From: Bog-366 sp963722555
Lineage (GTDB): Bacteria > Acidobacteriota > Terriglobia > UBA7540
Reading direction: 5' to 3'
Length of the DNA: 64,000 nt
NCBI GenBank assembly: GCA_963722555.1
Contig: CAVRNQ010000003.1
Coordinates: 186,001 to 250,000 of the forward strand
Shown here: positions 9,737 to 18,263 of the stretch, in pieces
Layout of the letters: the number at the start of each line of letters is the position of its first letter
Position numbering within the stretch: position 1 is the stretch's first letter
Notes under the pieces: model-generated
Databases searched by the model: none
What the model saw: only the letters and a program-made list of their open reading frames with translations
What the model was told of the DNA's origin: nothing
Position numbers and translations under genes: made by a program

Positions 9737-10255
9737 CTACTGCTTCGCCGGCGTGTCCGAGCTCGGCCCGGGAATCGGCACAACTTCCTGGCCAGCCCGG
9801 AGTTTGGCGATCTCGCGCTGCAGTTCCGTGGCTAAGCCCTCAAGAATGCGCACTTGCTCGGTCCGGCGCTGGACCAGCGCTTCCAGACGTGCCACTTGGC
9901 GCTGCAGTTTGTGATTCTCCCGGCGAAGATAAATGTAGTTTCCACCGGGAACCCCCGCGGAGCCCCTTGCCGCGGCTTCCCCCGCCTTCACGGAGTCCCC
10001 CGCTTTCACAATGGGAAGAGGCGCCAGCCGGGTTTGCGTTTGCTTGATGAGTGAATCCAATTCCTTCCTCTCCGCGCCGGGCGGACAAAGCTGACGCAGG
10101 GCGTTCAGGCGTGCCAAGTCAGGACTATTGCGGCCGCGCTCCCAGTGTTGGACCGCCCCTTTGGTGGCGTTCAACAACCGGGCCAAGCCTTCCTGGCTGA
10201 CCTCCACCCTCTTTCGGACCCTGCGGATGACTTTCGCTGGACTCAATGCTTCCAT
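9737..10255 (-). CDS. XRE-type HTH regulator with C-terminal coiled coil
   Basis: 172 residues. The N-terminus (about 1-60) is a Cro/CI-type helix-turn-helix: VIRRVRKRVEVSQEGLARLL, then AVQHWERGRNSPDLARL, with the typical S-Q-x-x-L-A-x-x and V-x-x-W-E-x-G pattern. A Pro/Ala/Gly linker follows, then a heptad-like coiled coil (ENHKLQRQVARLEALVQRR, VRILEGLATELQREIAKLR) suited to dimerisation. GAGGTG precedes the ATG. It is likely a DNA-binding transcription factor; no obvious target operon is adjacent. Confidence 0.78.
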   Translation of the reverse strand: MEALSPAKVIRRVRKRVEVSQEGLARLLNATKGAVQHWERGRNSPDLARLNALRQLCPPGAERKELDSLIKQTQTRLAPLPIVKAGDSVKAGEAAARGSAGVPGGNYIYLRRENHKLQRQVARLEALVQRRTEQVRILEGLATELQREIAKLRAGQEVVPIPGPSSDTPAKQ

Positions 10256-11008
10256 GTGAGCGCACCTCGTTTTTCAGTGAGATCCTCGAGCCAGAAACTC
10301 TCTAGCCTAGATTACCACAAATGCATTGCGAAGTCTGGCCCCGGGTTGAACTCAGACACTCCCCCTGCCGGGGCGCTGAATGTCCTGTGACTCCCCGCGG
10401 GTCGCCACCAAGCCCCGTGATCGCGTGGCGGCCCTCCCGCGCCCGGGCTTAGCCCCTCTCCCCCTCCGAACTCCTGATGCGAACGTGGGCGTGCATGAAA
10501 AAATAGCTGATTCATTGCGATACTGTTGAGGTATCTAACCGATGGGTACTACTTCTTCCTCGGGGGTGCCGCCCAGGGTTCTGGCCTCCGGCAAGGGCAA
10601 ATTCGACGTGCCCCGGCTGGACGTGGAGGGTCAGCCGCGCCCGTCCGCCCAGGCAAACGGACACCTCCCGCCCTTACTCCTTTTCGGTTCGGCTGAGCTC
10701 CTTGTCAATTAGGCTTTGATCAGTCTGACCAACCCTGTACGGGACCACCCTCGGCTAGGGTGCTCGCCCATCTCCATTCCTCGCGGCGCCCATAATACCA
10801 CTTCCTGCGATTGAGGGGGATACCCAAATCAACAACCGAGAAGAGAACCAGAGGGACGTGTGACTAGCCGGCTTTCCGGCATGGCCTCCGCGCCGGCATT
10901 AAGAAAGTCTCATGAAGCGCCGGCCCCCCGCCGATTAGATGAGTGAACGCCGGGCCGCGACAAGCAAGCAGGTTGGGGAGGCGAGCGACGGCGGGTAGGG
11001 AGGCCAGC
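10256..11008. other. intergenic stretch, nothing recognised
   Basis: About 750 bp without a credible coding region on either strand. The 10312-10515 minus-strand frame has random-looking composition. No terminator, riboswitch or repeat could be assigned. Confidence 0.4.
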
Positions 11009-11257
11009 ATGAACTTCATCATTCAGATTGCTCTCACGTTCTTCCTGATCCAGTTTCTGGTGGTATTGACGATAATGGTTGTGGCTCTGCTGATTGCGCA
11101 GCCGGAAGTCCCCCTCCTCGGCCTTGGGTCTGGCCGCGAGGCCCTTGCCCGAAGCTTCACCTTTGTGGTTGGCCTACCCGGGCGAATGTTGCGGGCTGCG
11201 GCGCGGCTGGTGCGCCTCGTCCACGCCAAGCTGACCTCACCTGCCTATCACTATTAG
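11009..11257 (+). CDS. small membrane protein, hypothetical
   Basis: 82 residues from ATG 11009, preceded by GGGAGG about 8 nt upstream; this start is preferred over the in-frame 10943 start. A long hydrophobic helix (FIIQIALTFFLIQFLVVLTI, continuing VVALLIA) is followed by a short loop and an Arg-rich amphipathic segment (GRMLRAAARLVRLV). It is likely a single- or double-pass inner-membrane protein. No family is recognised. Confidence 0.55.
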   Translation: MNFIIQIALTFFLIQFLVVLTIMVVALLIAQPEVPLLGLGSGREALARSFTFVVGLPGRMLRAAARLVRLVHAKLTSPAYHY

Positions 11258-11508
11258 CAGGTCGTGGAAGGGCTCGTTAGGGCTGTCATTATTGGCATGG
11301 ACCCGCTCGGTGATACTAAGGGCTGATTCTGTGGTAGGTCTGGGCTTTGCCCGCCCGTACCCTGACTCGGCGTGTCCCAGCAGCCCCACGCTCAAGAGGA
11401 ATCCTGCAACCCCACACTGCCCCGTTCTTCCGGATGCCTCTTCCGGATGCCTCGTTGACTTGGCTGCAAACGCGGCCTAAGATGGCCACGAAAGGCGGCC
11501 CCCTCGCC

Positions 11509-14433
11509 ATGGTTGGCAAGACCATCTCCCACTACCGCGTCCTGGAGAAGTTGGGTGGTGGCGGTATGGGCGTGGTGTACAAGGCCGAAGACACCAGGCT
11601 TAAGCGCACCGTCGCGTTGAAGTTCCTGCCCGAAGAGCTCGCGAAGGATCCACAAACCCTGGAGCGATTCCAGCGTGAAGCTCAAGCTGCCTCGGCTCTC
11701 GACCATCCCAATATCTGCACGGTTTTTGACACAGGAGAATACGAGGGTCAACCCTTCATTGCCATGCAGTATCTGGAGGGGCAAACGCTCAAGCAGCGCA
11801 TTGCCGGAAAGCCGCCAAAGACGGAAGACATTCTCGACCTCGCCCTCCAGATCGCCGACGCGCTGGACGCGGCACACGCGAAGGGGATCGTGCACCGGGA
11901 CATCAAACCGGCGAACATTTTTATCACGAATCGCAGCCAAGCCAAGGTCCTGGACTTCGGGTTGGCGAAGCTTGCCCCGGTCGGACGGCGGGTAGCCGAA
12001 GGAGTCGCAGTCTCTGCGCTACCCACAGCCGCGACCACCGAAGAAGCCCTGACCAGTCCCGGCGTGGCCATGGGCACCGTCGCTTACATGTCGCCCGAGC
12101 AGGCGCGCGGCGAAGACCTCGACGCACGCACGGACCTGTTCAGTTTCGGTATAGTGCTCTACGAGATGGCGACGGGCCACCAAGCTTTTCCCGGCACCAC
12201 GTCGGCGCTCATCTTTGACGCGATTCTGCACCAAGCCCCGACATCGCCGGTTCGACTGAATCCCGGCTGCCCGGCGGAATTGGAACACATCATCAACAAG
12301 GCGCTGGAGAAGGATCGCGGGACCCGCTACCAGCACGCCTCCGAGATGCGCGCCGACCTGACACGCCTGAAGCGGGATACAGAATCTGGGCGCGTAGGGG
12401 CGGGCCTTGTGCCCGCCCCAGAAGGGCGCCCACGAGGGGCGCCCGTACGGATTCTTGTTCCCGCCGTCCTGATACTTGTCGCTGTTGCCATCGGGGGAAC
12501 GCTCTACTTCCGCTCGCGCCAGACCGCCACCCGCCTGACCGACAAAGACACTATTGTCCTCTCCGATTTCGACAACAAGACGGGCGATGCGGTATTCGAC
12601 GACACGCTCAAACAGGGACTCTCGGTGCAGCTTGAGCAATCGCCCTTTCTCGACCTGGTTTCCGAGGACAAGGTAAATGAGACATTGAAGCTGATGGGCC
12701 GTCCCGCCGGGGACCGGCTGACGCCGGAGGTCACCCGCGAGGTCTGCCAGCGCACGGGCAGCAAGGCCATGCTGACGGGCTCGATTGCGGTGCTGGGCAG
12801 CCAGTACGTGATTGGCCTGAAGGCAGTGAACTGCAATACGGGGGACGTGCTGGCCGAGGTGCAGGAGCAGGCGGCGGGCAAGGAAGCGGTGCTCAAGGCT
12901 ATGGACGCCGCTGCGGTCAGCTTGCGCGGCAAGCTGGGCGAGTCGCTCAGCTTGGTGCAGAAATACGCCACGCCGTTGGCGGAAGCGACCACGCCGTCGC
13001 TGGAGGCGCTGAAAGCCTACAGCCTGGGAGTAAAGACGGGCAAGGCGAAAGGGGCCACAGCCGCTCTGCCCTTCTACGAACGGGCGGTGGACCTTGACCC
13101 GAATTTTGCCATGGCCTACGTCCTGATGTCGGGTATCTACGGGGACCTGAACGAGGTGGGGCGGGCGGCCGAAAATGCACGCAAGGCTTACGACCTCCGG
13201 GAGAAGGTAAGCGAAAGGGAGCGGTTCCGCATCGAGGGGAGCTACTACATTAGCGCAACGGGAGAGCTGGAGAAGGCGGCGCAGACCTTCGAGCTGTGGC
13301 AGCAGACCTACCCAAGAGACGTCGCGCCTTACATCCTGCTGGGATTTACTTCGTCCACCCTGGGAAACTGGGAAAAGGCATTGGAGGAAAATCGAGCGGC
13401 GCTGCGCCTGGAGCCAAACAGCGCGCTCAACTATGAAAACGCCGGCTTCGCCTACACGGCCCTCAACCGGCTGGATGAAGCGGAGGCGGTGTACAAGCAG
13501 GCGGAGGAGCGCAAGCTGGAGAGCGAGTTCCTGCTCGGGAGCCGCTACTTGTTGGCGTTTCTGAAGGGCGATGCGGCGCAGATGGCGCAGTTGGTCTCGG
13601 CCGCCATGGGAAAGCCGGGCGCGGAAGACCTGTTGCTGGCCACGGAAGCGGACACGGAAGGCTGGTACGGCAGGCTGAAGAACGCGCACGAGCTGACGGG
13701 GCGGGCGATGGATTCAGCCCGGCACAACGACGCCAAAGAGACGGCCGCAGCCTATCAGGTAACGGCCGCGCTGCGCGAGGTGGAAGCGGGAAACCGGGAA
13801 CAGGCGCGTGCCGAGGCCAAGGCGGCAGTGAAGCTGGCCCCGAACCGCGATGTGCAGGCCATGGCGGCGCTGGCCTTGGCGCGGGCAGGGGATACGACAG
13901 GGGCGGAGAAGCTGGCGGCCGAACTCGACAAGACCTTCCCGCTGGACACGCGGGTCCAGAGGTACTGGCTGCCCACGATCCAGGCGGCTGTCGCCCTGGA
14001 ACGCCAGGACCCGAACCGGGCAATCGAACAATTGAAGGCGGCGAGCACGGTCGAACTCGGCTCAATTACGGCCGACCTGACTATATTCCTGTGCCCGGTT
14101 TATTTGCGCGGGGAAGCCTATCTCATGCTCCACGACGGCAACGCAGCGGCAGCGGAATTCCAGAAATTCATCGACCACCGAGGACTGGTGATGAACTTCC
14201 CATGGGGTGCGCTGGCCCGCCTCGGACTGGCACGTGCTTACGCCCTCGAAGCCGGTGTAGGGGCGGGCCTCGTGCCCGCCCCAGAAGGGCGCCCACGAGG
14301 GGCGCCCCTACAACAGGACTCCCTCGCCAAGGCCCGCGCCGCGTATCAGGATTTCCTCACAATTTGGAAAGACGCCGACCCCGACATCCCCATCCTGAAG
14401 GAAGCCAAGGGGGAATACGCGAAGCTGCAATAA
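11509..14433 (+). CDS. Ser/Thr protein kinase with TolB-like and TPR regions
   Basis: A 974-residue transmembrane Hanks-type kinase. It has a glycine loop LGGGGMGVVYKAED (about 15-28), catalytic lysine in VALKFL (K38), HRDIKPAN (D131), DFGLA (D149) and a MSPEQAR activation-segment end. A membrane helix (ILVPAVLILVAVAIGGTLYF) lies near residue 315. The outer part contains a TolB/FlgO-like segment (TIVLSDFDNKTGDAVFDDTL) and several TPR units. Met at 11509 fits the family N-terminus (GKTISHYRVLEKLGG); an in-frame ATG at 11482 is possible. Two nearly identical 55-nt palindromes lie in frame at 12394 and 14257, each read as GAGLVPAPEGRPRGAP, so repeats have been domesticated into the protein. Signal and substrates are unknown. 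Confidence 0.92.
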   Translation: MVGKTISHYRVLEKLGGGGMGVVYKAEDTRLKRTVALKFLPEELAKDPQTLERFQREAQAASALDHPNICTVFDTGEYEGQPFIAMQYLEGQTLKQRIAGKPPKTEDILDLALQIADALDAAHAKGIVHRDIKPANIFITNRSQAKVLDFGLAKLAPVGRRVAEGVAVSALPTAATTEEALTSPGVAMGTVAYMSPEQARGEDLDARTDLFSFGIVLYEMATGHQAFPGTTSALIFDAILHQAPTSPVRLNPGCPAELEHIINKALEKDRGTRYQHASEMRADLTRLKRDTESGRVGAGLVPAPEGRPRGAPVRILVPAVLILVAVAIGGTLYFRSRQTATRLTDKDTIVLSDFDNKTGDAVFDDTLKQGLSVQLEQSPFLDLVSEDKVNETLKLMGRPAGDRLTPEVTREVCQRTGSKAMLTGSIAVLGSQYVIGLKAVNCNTGDVLAEVQEQAAGKEAVLKAMDAAAVSLRGKLGESLSLVQKYATPLAEATTPSLEALKAYSLGVKTGKAKGATAALPFYERAVDLDPNFAMAYVLMSGIYGDLNEVGRAAENARKAYDLREKVSERERFRIEGSYYISATGELEKAAQTFELWQQTYPRDVAPYILLGFTSSTLGNWEKALEENRAALRLEPNSALNYENAGFAYTALNRLDEAEAVYKQAEERKLESEFLLGSRYLLAFLKGDAAQMAQLVSAAMGKPGAEDLLLATEADTEGWYGRLKNAHELTGRAMDSARHNDAKETAAAYQVTAALREVEAGNREQARAEAKAAVKLAPNRDVQAMAALALARAGDTTGAEKLAAELDKTFPLDTRVQRYWLPTIQAAVALERQDPNRAIEQLKAASTVELGSITADLTIFLCPVYLRGEAYLMLHDGNAAAAEFQKFIDHRGLVMNFPWGALARLGLARAYALEAGVGAGLVPAPEGRPRGAPLQQDSLAKARAAYQDFLTIWKDADPDIPILKEAKGEYAKLQ
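12394..12448 (+). repeat. 55-nt double-hairpin palindrome inside the kinase gene, copy 1
   Basis: Ends read GTAGGGGC and GCCCGTAC. It holds two hairpins, GGGGCGGGC/GCCCGCCCC and GGGCGCCC/GGGCGCCC, whose loops (CTTGT and ACGAG) can pair with one G-U. It is translated in frame as VGAGLVPAPEGRPRGAPV, at the junction of the kinase domain and the membrane helix. It differs from copy 2 at two positions. Confidence 0.9.
14257..14311 (+). repeat. 55-nt double-hairpin palindrome inside the kinase gene, copy 2
   Basis: 53 of 55 positions match copy 1 at 12394. It has perfect terminal inverted repeats GTAGGGGC / GCCCCTAC and hairpin loops CTCGT and ACGAG that are exactly complementary. It is inserted in the same reading frame near the C-terminus, giving VGAGLVPAPEGRPRGAPL between TPR-like helices. 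Confidence 0.9.
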
Positions 14434-14513
14434 TTCCAGCGCTTAAACCTTGAATGCAGATAGCTCCTGCTGCTGATTTGAAGCTCCGGACCCCGACTCC
14501 GAACCTCGACCGC

Positions 14514-15800
14514 TCACGTGCGACCAGCGTATTCGTACCACTTTACATTTCCGGTCGAGGCACCGATAGCCACGACGTCACGGCGACCGTCGCCATTTAT
14601 GTCCGCGATGACCACGCCTGAGGCGGCCATTTCCGCATCCAGCAGTTGTCTTTCCCAGTGGGTCCCGAAAGCATCCGTGGCGTAATAAACATAGAGACTG
14701 GTCCCCGGCCCACGAAAGCCAGCCACAATCTCATCGTTACCGTCACCGTCCAGATCCCCGCAAGCGAGCGCGTGGCCGTCCTGGAAACTCGCGTCGATCA
14801 CGTGCCGGTCCCACAACTCCCCCGGCTTTGCCTGGCAATAAACCACCACCTGCTCCCCGTGCCAGGGTTCGATGGTGGCCAGGAAACGTTTTCCGCCAAC
14901 CTGCCCCACACCAATTTCACTCGCGCCGCGCCGCGGCTGTGATTGCTGGTTCCCCGCGGCAAGCTGCGTACGGGTCCAGGTTATCTCCGCGCCTTGCCCT
15001 GCAGCGTGAAACAGATGCACACCTTCAAAGCTCGCCGTCAGAATCTCGTCGCGCCCGTCGCCGTCCCAATCCAACACGTTGAGGCCATGCACGACCGTCA
15101 GGGAAGCGTCGATGACGTGCGGCGTCCACTGGGCCGGCGCCTGGCTTCCTGCCGAGATGTGGCCACGCAGAAACTGTTCCGGCATCTCGAACCACGTCAG
15201 GGGGGCAGCCACCTTGTATTCCGGGGCTATGGCGCCAAAGCCCAGCAGGGGTGCGTCCACGAGTTCCAGCCGGCCGTTGCCGTGGAGGTTCGCCCAGCGC
15301 AGGCGATGCGAGGTGGGAATCTGCCCCAGCAGACGCAGCGACCACTCGGCATCCCAGTTTGTTGCCGGCTCGGCCCACCAGAGGCTGCCGCCGTGCGTGC
15401 TGTCATCGAGTGCGAAATCACTGGCCAGCGCCAGGCCCCTCGCCGGATAGCCCAAGTGAAATAGCGGCGCCAGGCTGATGTTCTTCCGCGTCGCGGTGGT
15501 GATGGGCCGAGCCTTCCAAGTGGGATTCTCATACCACTCCACGATGGATTCGGCCGAACTTAGCGCCAGGATATCCAGACGCCCGTCGCTATTGACATCA
15601 GCCACCGCCACCTGGTAGCCATCCGGGATTTTGGCGACTTTGTGTGCGCGCCACTGGAGCAAACTGCGTTTCTTCACCGCTGCACCCACCTTGTTCTGTC
15701 CGCGAGCCGGAGGCGAAGCCACGGCCAAACCCAACCCCATCGCCTCCTGCAAGAAGACCCTGCGCGACCGCCGCCCGCCGTCCTGCTTGTACGATTTCAT
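14514..15800 (-). CDS. Tat-exported VCBS/FG-GAP repeat protein
   Basis: About 428 residues. The N-terminus carries a twin-arginine signal (GGRRSRRVFLQEAMGLGLAV) ending near SPPARGQ, so a folded protein is exported to the periplasm. The mature part holds FG-GAP/VCBS calcium-loop repeats: DVNSDGRLDILAL, DWDGDGRDEILTA, DLDGDGNDEIVAGF and DINGDGRRDVVAIG, consistent with a beta-propeller. ATG 15800 with GGAG just upstream is chosen over the in-frame GTG at 15809. No catalytic motif is visible. It is transcribed divergently from leuC. Confidence 0.8.
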   Translation of the reverse strand: MKSYKQDGGRRSRRVFLQEAMGLGLAVASPPARGQNKVGAAVKKRSLLQWRAHKVAKIPDGYQVAVADVNSDGRLDILALSSAESIVEWYENPTWKARPITTATRKNISLAPLFHLGYPARGLALASDFALDDSTHGGSLWWAEPATNWDAEWSLRLLGQIPTSHRLRWANLHGNGRLELVDAPLLGFGAIAPEYKVAAPLTWFEMPEQFLRGHISAGSQAPAQWTPHVIDASLTVVHGLNVLDWDGDGRDEILTASFEGVHLFHAAGQGAEITWTRTQLAAGNQQSQPRRGASEIGVGQVGGKRFLATIEPWHGEQVVVYCQAKPGELWDRHVIDASFQDGHALACGDLDGDGNDEIVAGFRGPGTSLYVYYATDAFGTHWERQLLDAEMAASGVVIADINGDGRRDVVAIGASTGNVKWYEYAGRT

Positions 15801-15929
15801 TGTCTCCACAATCGCCAGTTTAGCGCGATTGCATCCTCATGTGCAGGTCTTCTGGCGGGTCGGCTCTTGCGAGGGCAGCGGCAGGGTAACTCGCTGCCGC
15901 GGCGTCCGGACATCTGCACACGCGGAAAT

Positions 15930-15958
15930 TTGATCCCTCCATCCCGCTGGCGTATAAT
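15930..15958 (+). promoter_or_regulatory. sigma70-type promoter for leuCD
   Basis: -35 TTGATC at 15930-15935, 17-nt spacer, -10 TATAAT (consensus) at 15953-15958. It lies about 47 bp upstream of the leuC start, leaving a short leader with no visible attenuator. Confidence 0.65.
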
Positions 15959-16005
15959 CAAACTCCCGGGGCGCAATCACAAATCTTGCCCACTGGTCAA
16001 CACTT

Positions 16006-17427
16006 ATGCCTGCTCGCACCATGTTCGCAAAGATCTGGGAGGCTCATCTCGTTGCCGACGAGCCCGGCCAGCCCGCTCTCATCTATATCGACCGCCACCT
16101 CGTCCACGAGGGGACATCGGCGCAAGCTTTTTCCGGCCTCAGGGTCGCGGGGCGCAAAGTTCGACGGCCCGACCTGACCTTCGCCGTTATGGACCACTCC
16201 GTCCCGACCAAGGACCGTCACTTGCCGTTGGCAGACCATGTAGCTGCCGCGCAGTTTGAAGCGCTCGAACGCAACTGCCGCGAGCATGGGATTCTGCTTT
16301 TCGACATGCAGAGCCCCAACCAGGGCATCGTCCACGTGATCGGGCCGGGACTTGGCATCACGCTACCCGGCCAGACGATCGTTTGCGGCGACAGCCACAC
16401 CGCCACACACGGAGCCTTCGGCGCCCTCGCCTTTGGCATCGGCACGAGCGAGGTCGAGCACGTGCTCGCCACGCAGTGCCTGTCGCAATTCAAGTCCAAG
16501 ACGATGCTGGTGCGCGTCGAGGGACGCTCGGCGCCGGGCGTGACCGCCAAGGACATCATTCTGGCCATCATCGGGAAGATCGGGATTGCCGGCGGCAACG
16601 GCCACGTGATCGAATACGCCGGCGAAGCCATTCGCGCGCTCTCCATGGATGGCCGCATGACCGTCTGCAATATGACCATCGAAGGCGGCGCGCGCGCCGG
16701 CATGATCGGTCCCGACCAGACCACGTTTGCTTATCTCGAGGGCCGCCCCTTCGTGCCGCGCGGCAAGGATCTCGAGCGCGCGGCGGGTTGTTGGAAATCT
16801 TTGGCCAGTGACGTCGGCGCAGAATATGATGCGGTGGTTGAACTTGACGCCGCCCGGATCGCTCCGCAAGTTACCTGGGGGACCAACCCCGGCATGGTTG
16901 CGGACGTTACGGGAAGCGTGCCGGACCCGAACTCCTTCACGGATCCTGTGGATCGCGAGGCCGCGGCCCGCGCGCTGGAGTACATGGCGCTCGCCCCCGG
17001 CACGCGCATCGCGGATATCCCGCTCGACCGCGTTTTTATCGGTTCCTGCACCAACGGGCGCCTGGAGGATCTGCGACTGGCGGCACGCGTGGTGGCGGGC
17101 AAGCACGTCGCCAAGAACCTCAAGGAGGCCCTGGTGGTTCCCGGCTCCATGCGCCTCAAGGTGCTGGCGGAAGCAGAAGGCCTGGACAAGGTTTTCCGCG
17201 CCGCCGGTTTCGAGTGGCGCGACGCCGGCTGCAGCATGTGCATTGCCATGAATCCCGATGTTCTGCCCAGCGGTGAGCGCTGCGCTTCAACTTCCAATCG
17301 CAACTTTGAAGGCCGCCAGGGCAAAGGTGGCCGCACGCACCTGGTCAGCCCCATGATGGCCGCCGCCGCAGCCATCGAAGGCCACTTCGTAGACATCCGC
17401 GGGTGGAACGTCGGACAAACTGAATAG
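16006..17427 (+). CDS. leuC: 3-isopropylmalate dehydratase large subunit
   Basis: 473 residues. It isomerises 2-isopropylmalate to 3-isopropylmalate in leucine synthesis, in the cytoplasm, as a heterodimer with LeuD. Aconitase-superfamily features are present: FAKIWEAH at the N-terminus, MDHSVPT, CGDSHTATHGAFGALAFGIG, FIGSCTNGR (C348), and DAGCSMCIAMNPD (C409, C412) supplying the [4Fe-4S] ligands. The C-terminus SNRNFEGRQGKGGRTHLVSP is standard. The start could be ATG 16006 or 16021; neither has a strong ribosome-binding site. leuD follows after 86 bp. leuA and leuB are not in the window. Confidence 0.96.
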   Translation: MPARTMFAKIWEAHLVADEPGQPALIYIDRHLVHEGTSAQAFSGLRVAGRKVRRPDLTFAVMDHSVPTKDRHLPLADHVAAAQFEALERNCREHGILLFDMQSPNQGIVHVIGPGLGITLPGQTIVCGDSHTATHGAFGALAFGIGTSEVEHVLATQCLSQFKSKTMLVRVEGRSAPGVTAKDIILAIIGKIGIAGGNGHVIEYAGEAIRALSMDGRMTVCNMTIEGGARAGMIGPDQTTFAYLEGRPFVPRGKDLERAAGCWKSLASDVGAEYDAVVELDAARIAPQVTWGTNPGMVADVTGSVPDPNSFTDPVDREAAARALEYMALAPGTRIADIPLDRVFIGSCTNGRLEDLRLAARVVAGKHVAKNLKEALVVPGSMRLKVLAEAEGLDKVFRAAGFEWRDAGCSMCIAMNPDVLPSGERCASTSNRNFEGRQGKGGRTHLVSPMMAAAAAIEGHFVDIRGWNVGQTE

Positions 17428-17513
17428 AAAGCAGGTGGCAGGTTACAGGGGACAAAGGGAAGAAACCGCCCACGGCGACCTGATCCCTGCGACCAGCAAC
17501 CTAGGACTTGACC

Positions 17514-18158
17514 ATGAAACCTTTCACCAAACACACCGGCCTTGTGGCCCCGCTGGATCGCGTAAACGTGGACACCGACCAGATGGTGCCCAAGCAATTC
17601 CTCAAGTGGATTACGCGCAAAGGCTATGGCCGCGTACTTTTCTTTGACTGGCGCTACATGGACGACGGCGAGACTCCCAACCCCGCCTTCGTGCTCAACG
17701 CCCCGCGTTACCGGGGCGCCTCTGTGCTGGTTGCGCGCGCCAATTTCGGCTGCGGCTCAAGCCGTGAGCATGCGCCCTGGGCGATTCTCGACTACGGCAT
17801 CCGTGCCATCCTCGCGCCGAGCTACGCGGATATCTTCTATAATAACTGCTTCAAGAACGGCATCCTGCCGGTAACCCTGCCCGATGCCCAGATCGATGAA
17901 ATCTTCCGCCGTGTCTCGGCGACCGAAGGTTACCGGCTGACTGTCGATCTTGAAACGCAAACGGTCAGCGATGTCGCGGGCCTCAAGATCGATTTCATTG
18001 TCGATCCCTTCCGCCGGGACTGCCTGCTGAACGGCTGGGATGACATTGGACTCACCCTCCGTCATGCCGATCGCATCACAGCGTTCGAGGAATCCCATCA
18101 TCCCTCCGCGCTGCTGTACGCGCCCCTCGACCCGCTTGCAACAGAGACCGGCGAGTAG
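17514..18158 (+). CDS. leuD: 3-isopropylmalate dehydratase small subunit
   Basis: 214 residues, partner of LeuC. Recognised by the swivel-domain motifs: GLVAPLDRVNVDTDQMVPKQ, LFFDWRYMDDG, ARANFGCGSSREHAPWAI and SYADIFYNNCFKNGILP. ATG 17514 is preferred over the in-frame TTG 17508. The 86-bp leuC-leuD spacer contains low-complexity GCAGGT-like text but no promoter. A 9-bp GC-rich hairpin follows at 18186. Confidence 0.95.
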   Translation: MKPFTKHTGLVAPLDRVNVDTDQMVPKQFLKWITRKGYGRVLFFDWRYMDDGETPNPAFVLNAPRYRGASVLVARANFGCGSSREHAPWAILDYGIRAILAPSYADIFYNNCFKNGILPVTLPDAQIDEIFRRVSATEGYRLTVDLETQTVSDVAGLKIDFIVDPFRRDCLLNGWDDIGLTLRHADRITAFEESHHPSALLYAPLDPLATETGE

Positions 18159-18185
18159 GGTCGTTCCAACGTTTTCCGTCTGTGA

Positions 18186-18207
18186 GGGAGCACCGCCCGG
18201 TGCTCCC
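18186..18207 (+). terminator. hairpin after leuD
   Basis: Perfect 9-bp stem GGGAGCACC / GGTGCTCCC with loop GCCC. There is no T-run, so Rho-independent termination is uncertain. It lies between convergent leuD and the tonB-like gene. A second, weaker GC-rich inversion follows at about 18237-18266. Confidence 0.45.
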
Positions 18208-18263
18208 CTGTGCGGGTTTGCGCGGGTAGTGCCTTAGGGGCGCCGCCCGAGCGGTGCCTGCCC

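Noticed and set aside
12019..13689. 556-residue open frame opposite the kinase
   Set aside because: It overlaps the well-supported kinase over its entire length and has no recognisable domain.
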